DNA of 63,394 nt from Deinococcus sp. Arct2-2 (GTDB lineage Bacteria > Deinococcota > Deinococci > Deinococcales > Deinococcaceae), in assembly GCF_004801315.1 (NCBI RefSeq), contig NZ_SSNW01000021.1:1-63394 (forward strand), read 5' to 3'. Below are positions 43,812-52,294 of the stretch, one piece after another. The notes under the pieces are model-generated. The model saw only the letters and a list, made by a program, of their open reading frames with translations, did not search any database and was not told the DNA's origin. The first letter of the stretch is position 1, and each line of letters begins with the position of its first letter. The position numbers and the translations under genes are program-made.

Positions 43812-43877
43812 AACGGCTCCTTTGGGTTGGCCGGACTGCGGTGGGCAGCCAGCAGAGAGAGAACTTGGAAACGGCAA

Positions 43878-44544
43878 AGCCTAAAGTTGTTAGACATAGG
43901 GCAGATGGCCCGAAGTCTTAAAGTCTTGGGGAAGCAGGTGCTTGCCGTTCAGGGCGGGCAGTTGAGTTGTGTGTGGACGTTGGCGGCGCTTCCGTCTCGG
44001 GGTTACCCGCAACAATGCCCCATGATCGGCCACTCACCGTCATCTCTTTGGGGCAACGTCATTTAAATCTGGTCTACGGTTGCTACAAGTAAAGCGCTCT
44101 TGCTTGGTGAAAACAGACGCCTGATATGAATCATGAATGAAGTGAGGTCAACATGAGTCTTGATTAGTGTGATCACCCAAGCTCATAGACTCTGTGGGGT
44201 CTCATACGAATCGTGGGGTGTTAATGGGGGTATTGGGGGCGGTTGATGACTTAAGGGTTGATTGAGTAGGACGCCGCTTTTTGGTCTCAATGTTCCTCGA
44301 TCACAATGCTCACGCTGCACGCTAGAGCTTGTTGCAAGCCCTATAAATGCCCTCGTAGCTCTACAGTCCCTTCCCCATCAAAGTTGTTAATGACCATCGC
44401 TTCATTCGTGCAAATGTCGCATTAGTTGTATCTTTGGACCTGACGCTACGGAGTTAATTAACAGACCGTCATTACAAAACGGGTCTCCAAATGCAGCCCA
44501 CATCATCACCTTTAGCGGAAGGCATTTGGAGACCTGTCGATCTG
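43878..44544. other. Intergenic, about 670 nt, no gene recognised
   Basis: This AT-richer region has only short ORFs with no homology I recognise. It may be a remnant. CTTGTTGCAAGC near 44325 is a short palindrome of unknown meaning. Confidence 0.45.
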
Positions 44545-44740
44545 TTGATTCCTGTCCGGCTGAGCAATGTTCAGACTTGACGATTCTGGGCGAACCCCCA
44601 GTCTGCTGTGCAGCCAGCCCCCCTCAAGGGGAGCGCAGCAGCCCTTGTCCTCCCCTCTAAGGGGGGCGTTGCGTGAGCAACGGGGGGGTTTACCTTCCAT
44701 CTCAACAGTTCAAAGTGTTGCCTAACAAGGCAGGAATCAA
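44545..44740. mobile_element. MITE-like repeat, copy B
   Basis: A 196-bp match to 26814-27029. It begins TTGATTCCTGTCCGGCTGAG and ends CAGGAATCAA (inverted ends). The core GCCAGCCCCCCTCAAGGGGA and GTTGCGTGAGCAACGGGGGG agrees closely with copy A, while the outer thirds have diverged. It has no ORF. Confidence 0.7.
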
Positions 44741-44872
44741 TAAATTCGTTCGCTCTGCTCAGGCATCTGTTGCCACATATGCCAGAGCGACGCGCCTGAG
44801 CAGCTTTCGCGGCTAGAGACTCACGCACAGTGCGGGTGTGAGGCAACCTCCGCGATCCCTCTGTCTTGCCTC

Positions 44873-45328
44873 TTAGGGTTGGGTCGCGGCCTGCATGGGG
44901 TGCAAATTCAGGGTGTAGCCGAGAAGTTCGCGGCCCAACAAGACCGTTCGCAGGTAGCCGTCAAGGCTGACCTGCCCGTTTTGCTCGCGCCGAACAAGGT
45001 ACACATTGGCGCGGTGGCTGCCGTTCTCGTACAGATTCAGCGTCAGCTCTGTGCCGTCTTGCAGGCGTTTAAAGCTGCCGCTGCCTGCATAGGTCTTGCG
45101 GCTCTCCAGATTCACCAAAGTGCCGCTGGCACGTCCGTCGCGTTCTACGAGACTGACGGTCAGGCGGTACGGTACGCGCCCTGTGGGGCCGACGCCGACA
45201 CCTTCGTACATGCCATTAACTTGCCGTTCCAGCGCCGTGCTGGGCGGCAGATAAGCGCCCCACGCACAGCCTCCCAACAGCGGGGCCAACAGTAAGGCAG
45301 GATGGGGCAATCGCAGGGGCAGGCGGCG
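44873..45328 (-). CDS. Hypothetical lipoprotein
   Basis: This 151-residue protein has a short signal sequence and lipobox (LLLAPLLGGC), so it should be lipid-anchored. The mature part looks beta-rich (YRLTVSLVERDGRASGTLVN, KTYAGSGSFKRLQDGTELTL, RANVYLVRREQNGQ) and could be a small beta-barrel or lipocalin-like domain, but I recognise no family. ATG 45328 (MRRLPLRL) gives the normal charged N-terminus of a signal peptide; an in-frame ATG seven codons upstream is also open. It stands alone, with the IS5-type element about 90 nt upstream. Confidence 0.65.
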   Translation of the reverse strand, partial: RRLPLRLPHPALLLAPLLGGCAWGAYLPPSTALERQVNGMYEGVGVGPTGRVPYRLTVSLVERDGRASGTLVNLESRKTYAGSGSFKRLQDGTELTLNLYENGSHRANVYLVRREQNGQVSLDGYLRTVLLGRELLGYTLNLHPMQAATQP

Positions 45329-45421
45329 CATGGAGCGCAGCTTACGCACACCTCATGAATTGGGCCTGATGCTGAAGAAAAATTAGCGATTCAATTGACG
45401 GAATTCCACTTTGCCCCTTAA

Positions 45422-46385
45422 GAGCCTGTCTGGAAAGCGTGCTGGTTGGGGAATGGCCCGTAGGATACTCTTTTTTTAATGACGCGGCGACCCACTTACC
45501 CCAGCGACACTAGCGACGAAGAGTGGGCCATTCTTGGCCCACTGATCCCTGCCCCCCGACTTGGCGGGCGTCCTGCTCACGTCGTTCGCCGTGACATCGT
45601 CGATGCCATCTTTTACGTCAAACGCGGTGGGGTGTCCTGGCGCATGTTGCCCGCTGACTTCCCACACTGGAAAACGGTCTACGATTATTTCCGACAGTGG
45701 AACAAGAGCGGTCTGTGGGCGCGCGTCAATGACGCGCTCCGCGTCCGGACGCGGGAAGGTCTGGGACGCAATGCGGTGCCCACAGCAGGAATCGTCGATT
45801 CGAGGAGCGTGAAGACCTCGCAACAAGGGGGGTTCGAGGCTACGACGGTGGTAAGAAAGTCAACGGACGAAAGCATCATCTGATCGTTGACACCCAGGGC
45901 TTGTTGCTGGGGGTCAAGGTCTTGCCCGCGAACATTACCGATCGGGAGGGGAGTCAGCAACTCCTTCAGGAGTTGCGCCAGAACCAGCCCCAGATGAAAC
46001 TCCATCTCTTCGCAGACGGTGGATATAAGGGCAAATGGGAGGGCTGGGTCAAAACGACCCTGGGCTACTCCGTGGAAATCGTGCAGCGCTCCGACGCCAA
46101 TACCCGAGGGTATTGGCTCCCACAGGGGCAGGAACTGACCGAGGAGCAGATCAAAACGTTTCGGGGTCACCGAGGCTTTGTGGTGATCAAAAAGCGCTGG
46201 GTCGTGGAGCGCAGCTTCGCCTGGTTGTCCTTCGACCGTCGACTCAACCGTGAATATGACCTGCTACCCCAGACCACCGAAGCGTTTATCTTCCTCGCGT
46301 TCATTCGCTGTATGATTCGCAGACTCGCTGCTTTTGCCCAGCCAACCGCAGTTTCTCCTTGATTCCTGCCTTTCCAGACAGTCTC
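45422..46385 (+). mobile_element. IS5-family insertion sequence, full length
   Basis: A 964-bp element with inverted ends GAGCCTGTCTGGAAAG (from 45422) and, on the other strand, GAGACTGTCTGGAAAG (from 46385). A TAA flanks both ends (45419-45421 and 46386-46388) as the probable target duplication. It contains one transposase in two frames. It lies between the lipoprotein gene and the P-loop kinase gene and interrupts nothing recognisable. Confidence 0.82.
45479..46362 (+). CDS. IS5-family transposase in two overlapping frames
   Basis: The first frame (45479-45883, 134 residues) gives the N-terminal region (SDEEWAILGPLIP, YVKRGGVSWRMLP) and the first catalytic Asp in GIVDSRSVKTSQQGG. Homology then continues in the -1 frame from about 45827 as GVRGYDGGKKVNGRKHHLIV, DTQGLLLGVKVLPANI, the second Asp in LFADGGYKGKW and the catalytic Glu in KKRWVVERSFAWL, ending at 46362. 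The shift falls at GGGGGG (45827-45832) after CAACAA. Many IS5-family (IS427 group) elements use programmed frameshifting between two ORFs, so this copy may be active; a simple frameshift mutation is the alternative. Confidence 0.8.
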
Positions 46386-46816
46386 TAATCATCACCAGAG
46401 AAGCGGGAGTGGGAAGAAGACGGATGCTGCACTTTGGACATGTTGATCGCTGAGTGTGGTCATGGCGTAAAGCACTGCGTCTGTTCATGACGAATACGCC
46501 TGTATTTATCTCCGCAGTACAGGAAATTTGCCCCTCAGCTCGGTCATTCAGAGAGGCTGTTCCGTCACCTGCCCTATTCCCGGTTGGGGCGTGGGCCGAC
46601 AGGGGCTAGGGCGATCAGGTAGCAAGCGCGAACGGCCCGCCCTGTGCCTGTAGGATGCTTGCTGTGGCCTACACGGAGACTTTGAATACGCTGTCAGACT
46701 CGCTGTGCCCTGCTGGATTCTGCGTGTCGGAGCCTGGCGTGTAAAAGCTTTTGCCTAGCCCAAACCTTTGCCTACACTTTTTTCTGACCTGCCTGAAGCT
46801 GTGAGGAGCAAGAATC
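46386..46816. other. Intergenic, 431 nt, with a possible short leaderless ORF
   Basis: No established gene. GTG at 46664, preceded by TAGGAT with 7 nt spacing, opens a 26-codon ORF (MAYTETLNTLSDSLCPAGFC...) ending at TAA 46742. AGGAG near 46802 belongs to the kinase gene that follows. Confidence 0.35.
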
Positions 46817-47491
46817 ATGACCCCAAATGAAGCTGATCTTAGGCCCACCCAACCACCCATTCTCCACGCCACGCTCGCAGAATTGGTTGCGCGGGCGCAG
46901 GCCCTCCAAGTGCCCGGAGAACGGGGCATTCTCGGCATTACGGGTGCGCCGGGTGCCGGAAAATCTACCCTCTGTGCGGCCTTACTGGAGCAACTGGGCC
47001 AAGCGGCGGCAGTGGTGCCGATGGACGGCTTTCATCTGGCCAATCAGGAGTTGGCCCGTCTTGGACGCCGCGAGCGCAAAGGCGCACCCGATACCTTTGA
47101 CGCCGAAGGCTACGCCGCCCTGCTAGAGCGGTTGCGGCAGCCAAAAGGCCACACCATCTATGCCCCAGTGTTTGACCGGAGCCTCGAAGAATCGATTGGC
47201 AGCGCCTTGCCGGTCTTGGCCGAAACGCCGCTGATCGTCACGGAGGGCAATTACCTGTTGCTGAACGAGGGAGGCTGGCCGCGTGTCCGGGCCGCCATTG
47301 ACGCGGTGTGGTATTTGGAGGTGCCGGACAACCTGCGCCTAGAGCGGTTGGTACGCCGCCATGAGGTATTTGGCCGCTCGCCCGAGGAGGCTGGCCGCTG
47401 GGTAGAACAGGTAGATCAGCGGAATGCCGAAGTCATCGGTGATACCCGTGACCGAGCCGACCTGATTATTCAGCTTGTGGCAGAGGTTTGA
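46817..47491 (+). CDS. P-loop nucleoside/pantothenate-type kinase family protein
   Basis: This 224-residue cytoplasmic protein belongs to the phosphoribulokinase/uridine kinase-like group (YggC/FrcK-like). The Walker A motif is GITGAPGAGKSTLCAAL, the catalytic Asp region is VVPMDGFHLANQEL, and IVTEGNYLLLNEGGW is the conserved strand-4 motif of these kinases. LERLVRRHEVFGRSPEEA supplies the lid. The phosphate acceptor is not known; pantothenate, fructose and nucleosides are all used in the family. The ATG has GAGGAG upstream. A hairpin follows the gene at 47660. Confidence 0.82.
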   Translation: MTPNEADLRPTQPPILHATLAELVARAQALQVPGERGILGITGAPGAGKSTLCAALLEQLGQAAAVVPMDGFHLANQELARLGRRERKGAPDTFDAEGYAALLERLRQPKGHTIYAPVFDRSLEESIGSALPVLAETPLIVTEGNYLLLNEGGWPRVRAAIDAVWYLEVPDNLRLERLVRRHEVFGRSPEEAGRWVEQVDQRNAEVIGDTRDRADLIIQLVAEV

Positions 47492-47659
47492 AACCGGAGT
47501 GACCAGAGCCGCTTGATGTTGGCTGCCGACACGGAATGAAGACGGTCTTTAATGCCTTCTCAGCCCGTCGCCTAGTGTCAGCCTCGCAGCACTGCAAAGC
47601 AGAATGAACTACCGGAAAAGTCGAACATCCAAAACTTAAGAATTGTTGGAACGGTGTGC

Positions 47660-47701
47660 AACTGACTTGAAAGCCCTAAATTGTGGGCGTTCAAGTCAGT
47701 T
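47660..47701. terminator. Long hairpin downstream of the kinase gene
   Basis: AACTGACTTGAAAGCCC and GGGCGTTCAAGTCAGTT pair at 16 of 17 positions around an 8-nt loop. No T-run follows on either side, so it may be an imperfect terminator or an RNA-stabilising element. Confidence 0.55.
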
Positions 47702-47949
47702 ACGTCTGGACTGTCAATATCCCTGCCGATATCAGTAACCGAAAAGTGTGCCTCTACTTATCTTGGCACGTTAAACACGGGCGTATTAGCTTGTTGGCTT
47801 GACTCACTCAACTTCTACAAAGTGTTTTGGAGGAGCAGTTCGTCTATAAAGTTGTGACTTTTATCACATCGCCTCTGAACTTTGGAGGGCGAATGATACG
47901 GCTCTCATGCGATCTCAATCTTCCCACTATGTTTCCTTGCGAAAACCGT

Positions 47950-47961
47950 TACCTTACGCTT
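47950..47961 (+). promoter_or_regulatory. Probable leaderless -10 element (histidine kinase)
   Basis: TACCTT at 47950-47955 is followed by 6 nt and then ATG 47962, as at 4840 and 8405. Confidence 0.45.
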
Positions 47962-50256
47962 ATGTCTTTCCCGTCCAGCTCGGAGGCCTCTGCGCGCGTC
48001 TCCCTGAGTCAGCGCCTCCAGACCGTCACCGAGGCACTTGCCGCCGCTCAAACCCAAGCCGACGTACTGGAAATCGTGTTGACGCCTGCCCTCAATGCGC
48101 TGGACGCGATTGCTGGGGCTGTGTTGTTGGTCGATTCCTCAGGCCAGCGCTTGGAGCGGATGGCGATTCGGGGCTATACGGGAGAAGCGCAGACGCTTTG
48201 GCAAGATGGCCCGCTGGAAACCGATGTTCCGGCAGGCGACGCCCTGAAACGCCGCGAGGGGCTGTTTTTCGAGCGTCAAGGCGCTTTGGTGGAGGCGTAC
48301 CCAGAGTTGGAAGCGCGGACGGGCGGGGTAGCGGCAGTGGCTACCGCCGTGTTGCCGATGTTTTTGGATGACCGACCCCTCGGGGTGTTGATTCTGGATT
48401 TCAAAGAACCTCACCACTTTACGGAGGACGAAATCCGTTTTTTGCGGACTTTGGCAGCCCAGTGCGCGGTGGCGTTGGGCCGTGCCGCGTTGCAGCAAAA
48501 CTTGGAAGCGCGTGTGGCGGCCCGCACCGCCGAACTGGAGGGCGAACGCGCCGCCCTCGACGCCTTTGTGCGCTTCACCGAGGCGTCCGCCCGCACCACC
48601 GATCCCCTGAGCTTGGCCCGCGAAGCCCGCGACGTGTTGCAGACGGCCCTCGGCGTGCAGGTCGGCTACTCCGAACTGGAAGACGGGTGCTGGAAGGGCC
48701 GAATTTTTTCTGACGATACGCCCCCAGAGGTGATCGTTCAGTCGAGGGCGGGCTTTTCTGCCGAGTTGCCCAGTTTTGCCCGCCCCTTTGAGCAGGGGGA
48801 CGTGGTCTTTGTCGACGGCTGGAATGCCCAGCAAGAAGGGGCCAAGCACACTGAAACCTACGGGGCCGCCGCCTTGTACCCCTATGTGGAGGACGGGCAG
48901 CCACACGGCCTGCTGACGATGGGGATACCCGAAGCGCGGCCTTGGACGGAACGGGAGCGGCAGGTGTTTCAGGCTGTAGGGCGCAGCTTGGCCCTCGCCA
49001 TAGAGCGAACCGAGCAGGCCCAGCGCCTTGTGGTTCAGAACGCGGAACTCGACGCCCGCACCCGCGCTCTAGAAGGGTTTGCCCTCCTGACCCAAGACTT
49101 GGCTACCCAAAGCGATCCCCATGAATTTGTGCGCCGGGCGCAGGAGTTTACCTTGTCGCTTCTTACTCCGGGCTACGCGCTGTATTACGAGCGCGACACC
49201 CGGCAGTGGCGCAGCCGGGTACAGGTCGGAGACGTAGGGAACGCCGATTTGCAAGCCTTCATCGACGCGGGGCCGCTGGTGGGCCAAACCCCCAGCATAG
49301 ACGTGCCCTGGACTACCCAGCAGCCGTACTACCAAGAGGATTATGTGCGCGGCAGCGATACCCCGCCCGAAATGGTGCAGCATGTCACGACGGTGGCCTC
49401 CCTGCCTGTGCTGCGGCATGGCGTGTTGGTGGGCGTGTTCGTCACGGTGTTGTTCGACTCTCGGTGCTGGACTCCTACCGATAAAGTCGTGCTGGAAACG
49501 GTGGTGGGCAGCCTTGGGTTGGCGCTGGAGCGGGCCGAGCAAGCGGGCGAATTGCAGCGCCGAACCGCTCAACTGGAGCGCAGCAACGCAGAACTCGAAC
49601 AGTTCGCCTACATCGCCTCGCACGACCTACAAGCCCCGATTCGGGCCGTGACCAGCTTTGCCGGAATGATCGAGCGCCGTTACGGAGACGTGCTGGACGA
49701 GCGGGGCCGCCTGTACCTGCGGCAAATCGTGGGTGGGGGCGAACATATGAAGCGCCTCGTGGACGACCTGCTGACCTTCTCGCGGGTTCATACCGAACAG
49801 CGCGAGTTTATGCCCGTGAAAGTGGCAGCTGTGTTCGACACCGTTGCCCAGCGTCTGCGTGCCCAAAGTCCCGAATCTCAGATCACTTGCACGCCGCTTC
49901 CTGTCGTGTTGGCCGACGCGCCGCAGCTCGATCAGTTGTTTCAAAACCTGATCTCGAACGGCCTGAAATACCGCCGGGATGGAGTCGTTCCACGTGTGAA
50001 GGTGTCTGCCCAGCGCAACGGCGAAATGTGGCGTTTCGCGGTGGCTGACAACGGCATCGGCATAGAACCCCAGTATTTCGAGCGAATTTTTGAAATCTTT
50101 CAGCGCCTACATGGGCGGGATACCTACGAAGGCACTGGCATCGGCCTAGCCGTGTGCAAAAAAATTGTGGAGCGGCACGGCGGGCGACTGTGGTTGGAAA
50201 GCACCCCCGGCGAGGGCAGCACGTTTTTCTTCACCCTGCCGGGTTTGGAGGACTGA
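47962..50256 (+). CDS. Triple-GAF sensor histidine kinase
   Basis: This 764-residue soluble kinase contains three GAF domains (about 10-180, 195-360, 375-535), then HisKA with phosphoacceptor His about 554 (YIASHDLQAPIRA), and HATPase_c (NLISNGLKYRRDG, VADNGIGIEPQYFERIF, GTGIGLAVCKKIV). The C-terminal half is close to bacteriophytochrome-type kinases. The first GAF shares its opening (VTEALAAAQTQADVLEIVL) with the kinase at 59536 (VTQALAAAQTQSEVLDIVL), so the two are paralogues. The ATG at 47962 is favoured over upstream in-frame starts because a TACCTT box lies 6 nt before it. No response regulator adjoins. Confidence 0.88.
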   Translation: MSFPSSSEASARVSLSQRLQTVTEALAAAQTQADVLEIVLTPALNALDAIAGAVLLVDSSGQRLERMAIRGYTGEAQTLWQDGPLETDVPAGDALKRREGLFFERQGALVEAYPELEARTGGVAAVATAVLPMFLDDRPLGVLILDFKEPHHFTEDEIRFLRTLAAQCAVALGRAALQQNLEARVAARTAELEGERAALDAFVRFTEASARTTDPLSLAREARDVLQTALGVQVGYSELEDGCWKGRIFSDDTPPEVIVQSRAGFSAELPSFARPFEQGDVVFVDGWNAQQEGAKHTETYGAAALYPYVEDGQPHGLLTMGIPEARPWTERERQVFQAVGRSLALAIERTEQAQRLVVQNAELDARTRALEGFALLTQDLATQSDPHEFVRRAQEFTLSLLTPGYALYYERDTRQWRSRVQVGDVGNADLQAFIDAGPLVGQTPSIDVPWTTQQPYYQEDYVRGSDTPPEMVQHVTTVASLPVLRHGVLVGVFVTVLFDSRCWTPTDKVVLETVVGSLGLALERAEQAGELQRRTAQLERSNAELEQFAYIASHDLQAPIRAVTSFAGMIERRYGDVLDERGRLYLRQIVGGGEHMKRLVDDLLTFSRVHTEQREFMPVKVAAVFDTVAQRLRAQSPESQITCTPLPVVLADAPQLDQLFQNLISNGLKYRRDGVVPRVKVSAQRNGEMWRFAVADNGIGIEPQYFERIFEIFQRLHGRDTYEGTGIGLAVCKKIVERHGGRLWLESTPGEGSTFFFTLPGLED

Positions 50257-50502
50257 TCTCAGCTGCGAAACAGTCTGTCATCAATACACGCCGATGAGGA
50301 CGCTTGACTGCTGCGACACAGCGCTGGATGAACAGGCGGTGATTCTGCTGAGAGGAGAAGGCCGATTGGATGGGAATTACAAGAATCTGCATCACCCATC
50401 TGGAACTAAATTGCTCCTCTCCTTCCTATTGGGTGCAACAGCGTCTGCTCAGCCCTGTTGCGCTGCTGTGCAGAACCCGTTCCAATCCCGGCTCACCTGG
50501 CC
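50257..50502. other. Intergenic, no gene recognised
   Basis: Between convergent genes and preceding the hairpin at 50503. I recognise no coding homology. Confidence 0.4.
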
Positions 50503-50555
50503 CCCTGCAACAGCAGTGGCCGTCTCAATCTCAAACGGCCACTGCTGTTGCAGGG
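50503..50555. terminator. 21-bp perfect hairpin between convergent genes
   Basis: CCCTGCAACAGCAGTGGCCG plus one base pairs perfectly with its complement (50535-50555) around an 11-nt loop. It lies 22 nt after the end of the chloroperoxidase-like gene, with the kinase gene ending at 50256. No T-run follows. A bidirectional terminator or transcript-stabilising structure is likely. Confidence 0.7.
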
Positions 50556-50576
50556 TTAGCCCCGCCTACAGCCCAT

Positions 50577-51419
50577 TCAGCGGGCGAGGAAATTCAGCAG
50601 CACTGTATTGAACGCCTCGGCGTGCGTGGCATTCAGGCCGTGTGGCGCGTCTTTCATAACGTGCAGTTCGGCGTTCGGCTGATATTGCGCCACGCGCTGC
50701 CCGCTGGCTTCTAGCGGCACGATCCGGTCGCTGTCGCCGTGAACGACCAGCAGCGGCACCGTCAACTTGGGCAGGTCGGCGCGGAAGTCGGTCATTCCGA
50801 ACGCCCGCACGCATTCCTGCGTGGCAACGGGAGACGCTTGGAAATACAGGGACGCCGTGAAATCAAGGAATTCATCGCCAAGTTTTTGGGCCGTGTCGCC
50901 GTGATCCCAGTTCAGGAAGTTTTTCGTGAATCCGGCCAAGAACTGCGGGCGGTTCTGGGCGACGTGCTGCACCATGCCCTCTACGTCACCTTCGGTCAGC
51001 CCACCATCGGGGTTGTCGGCGGTTTTCAGCAGGTAGGGGGCAATCGAGGAAATCAGCGCCGCGCTGCGGAGGTACTGCGTGCCGAACAGTCCGGCGTAGC
51101 GGCTGACTTCTCCGCCGCCCATCGAGAAGCCCACGACCGTCACGTCGTTCAGGCCCAGACCCTCGATTAGGTCGTGCAGATCGGCGGCGAACACGTCGTA
51201 GGTGTAGCCAGTCGCGGTCTTGCCCGACTGCCCGAAGCCGCGTCGGTCATAGGCGATAACCTGATACCCAGCGTGACGCAGCGCGTCGATTTGGGGTTCC
51301 CACATGCGGCCCGAGAGGGGCCAGCCGTGAATCAGAATCACGGGGCGGCCCTGCCCGTAGCTTTCGTAATATAGCTCGGTCTGGGGGCCGTGGGCGTGCT
51401 TGGTCTGGATGGTGGGCAT
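50577..51419 (-). CDS. Alpha/beta hydrolase (non-haem chloroperoxidase type)
   Basis: This 280-residue cytoplasmic protein matches cofactor-free haloperoxidases/aryl esterases. The oxyanion region is VILIHGWPLSGRMWEPQ, the nucleophile elbow VVGFSMGGGEVSRY (Ser), the acid VVHGDSDRIVPL (Asp) and the catalytic His APHGLNATHAEAF. The family shows esterase and perhydrolase activity in vitro; the natural substrate is unknown. A GGAGG-like sequence (CCTAGGAGGTTTCACC on the coding strand) precedes the ATG. It may form a run of minus-strand genes with the PEP mutase-like and second hydrolase genes, with gaps of about 42-45 nt. Confidence 0.85.
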   Translation of the reverse strand: MPTIQTKHAHGPQTELYYESYGQGRPVILIHGWPLSGRMWEPQIDALRHAGYQVIAYDRRGFGQSGKTATGYTYDVFAADLHDLIEGLGLNDVTVVGFSMGGGEVSRYAGLFGTQYLRSAALISSIAPYLLKTADNPDGGLTEGDVEGMVQHVAQNRPQFLAGFTKNFLNWDHGDTAQKLGDEFLDFTASLYFQASPVATQECVRAFGMTDFRADLPKLTVPLLVVHGDSDRIVPLEASGQRVAQYQPNAELHVMKDAPHGLNATHAEAFNTVLLNFLAR

Positions 51420-51463
51420 GGTGAAACCTCCTAGGGGAAAAGGGCGAAAGGCCGAGTCTACCT

Positions 51464-52252
51464 TCAGTTCAGTGCGCGGGTTGTGGCGGGAAGAGTGCCG
51501 CCTTGCAACAGTCCCACCGCAGCGTCTTGCAGGGCGGTCAGGGCCACACGCTGGGTAAACGGGCCAGTCGAGAGCCGCGCCACCCCCAACGCTTGCAGCT
51601 CACGGGCAGGAAGACTGGCACCAGGAACGCTGATCAGCGTGAGCTTCCGCGCTCCGAGGGCGTCACTGACCTCCTGAATTTCTTCGCGCACCAGCAGGCC
51701 GGGCACAAAGACGACGGGGGCACCGGCTTCCAAAAACGCCCGGCCCCGCAGGATCACTTCGGCAATCACTTCAGAGCGCCTTTGGTCTGGCTTGGCCCGC
51801 ACCACGGCGTCGGTGCGGGCGTTCAGCACGAAGTCTAGGCCCGCTTCACGCCCCGCCGCCATCACGGCTTCCACGGCAGCCACCGCCTCCCCGAGGGGCT
51901 TCATCTGATCTTCCAAGTTGCCGCCGACGACCCCGACCTCGATAGCCCGGCGGGCCGTGTCTCCGGCATTGCCGTAGCCTGCCTCAAAATCCATAGAAAC
52001 GGGGAGTGACACGGCGCCCACGATGCGGCGCACCATATCGAGATGCAGCTCTAGGGGAATGTTCTCTCCGTCCGGGTAGCCGAAGGTAGAGGCGATGGAA
52101 TGACTGGCAGTGGCGAGGGCCTGCACCCCCGGCGTGGCTGCGACGACTTGGGCAGAAACCACGTCCCAAACGTTGGGCAGAATCAGGATATCGGGGGCCG
52201 TGTGAAGGTCGAGAAGATGGCGGGCAAGGTCGGCGCGGGTGGTGGGGGTCAT
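51464..52252 (-). CDS. Isocitrate lyase/PEP mutase family protein
   Basis: This 262-residue cytoplasmic (beta/alpha)8 barrel enzyme carries the superfamily marks: LILPNVWDVVSAQVV, FGYPDGENIP, LPVSMDFEAGYG with metal ligands, VGGNLEDQ and VLNARTDAVV. It lacks the KKCGH-type catalytic loop of isocitrate lyases, so a C-C or P-C lyase such as oxaloacetate decarboxylase or methylisocitrate lyase-like activity is more probable. It lies between two alpha/beta hydrolase genes in the same orientation, possibly one transcript controlled by the TetR-type regulator at 53311. Confidence 0.82.
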   Translation of the reverse strand: MTPTTRADLARHLLDLHTAPDILILPNVWDVVSAQVVAATPGVQALATASHSIASTFGYPDGENIPLELHLDMVRRIVGAVSLPVSMDFEAGYGNAGDTARRAIEVGVVGGNLEDQMKPLGEAVAAVEAVMAAGREAGLDFVLNARTDAVVRAKPDQRRSEVIAEVILRGRAFLEAGAPVVFVPGLLVREEIQEVSDALGARKLTLISVPGASLPARELQALGVARLSTGPFTQRVALTALQDAAVGLLQGGTLPATTRALN

Positions 52253-52294
52253 GCGGTTCTCCTAGAGGGCGACAAACTCTTCACCAGACATCCA

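Noticed and set aside
44300..44400. tRNA or small RNA gene in the empty region
   Set aside because: No cloverleaf or CCA-type end could be drawn; only a short palindrome is present.
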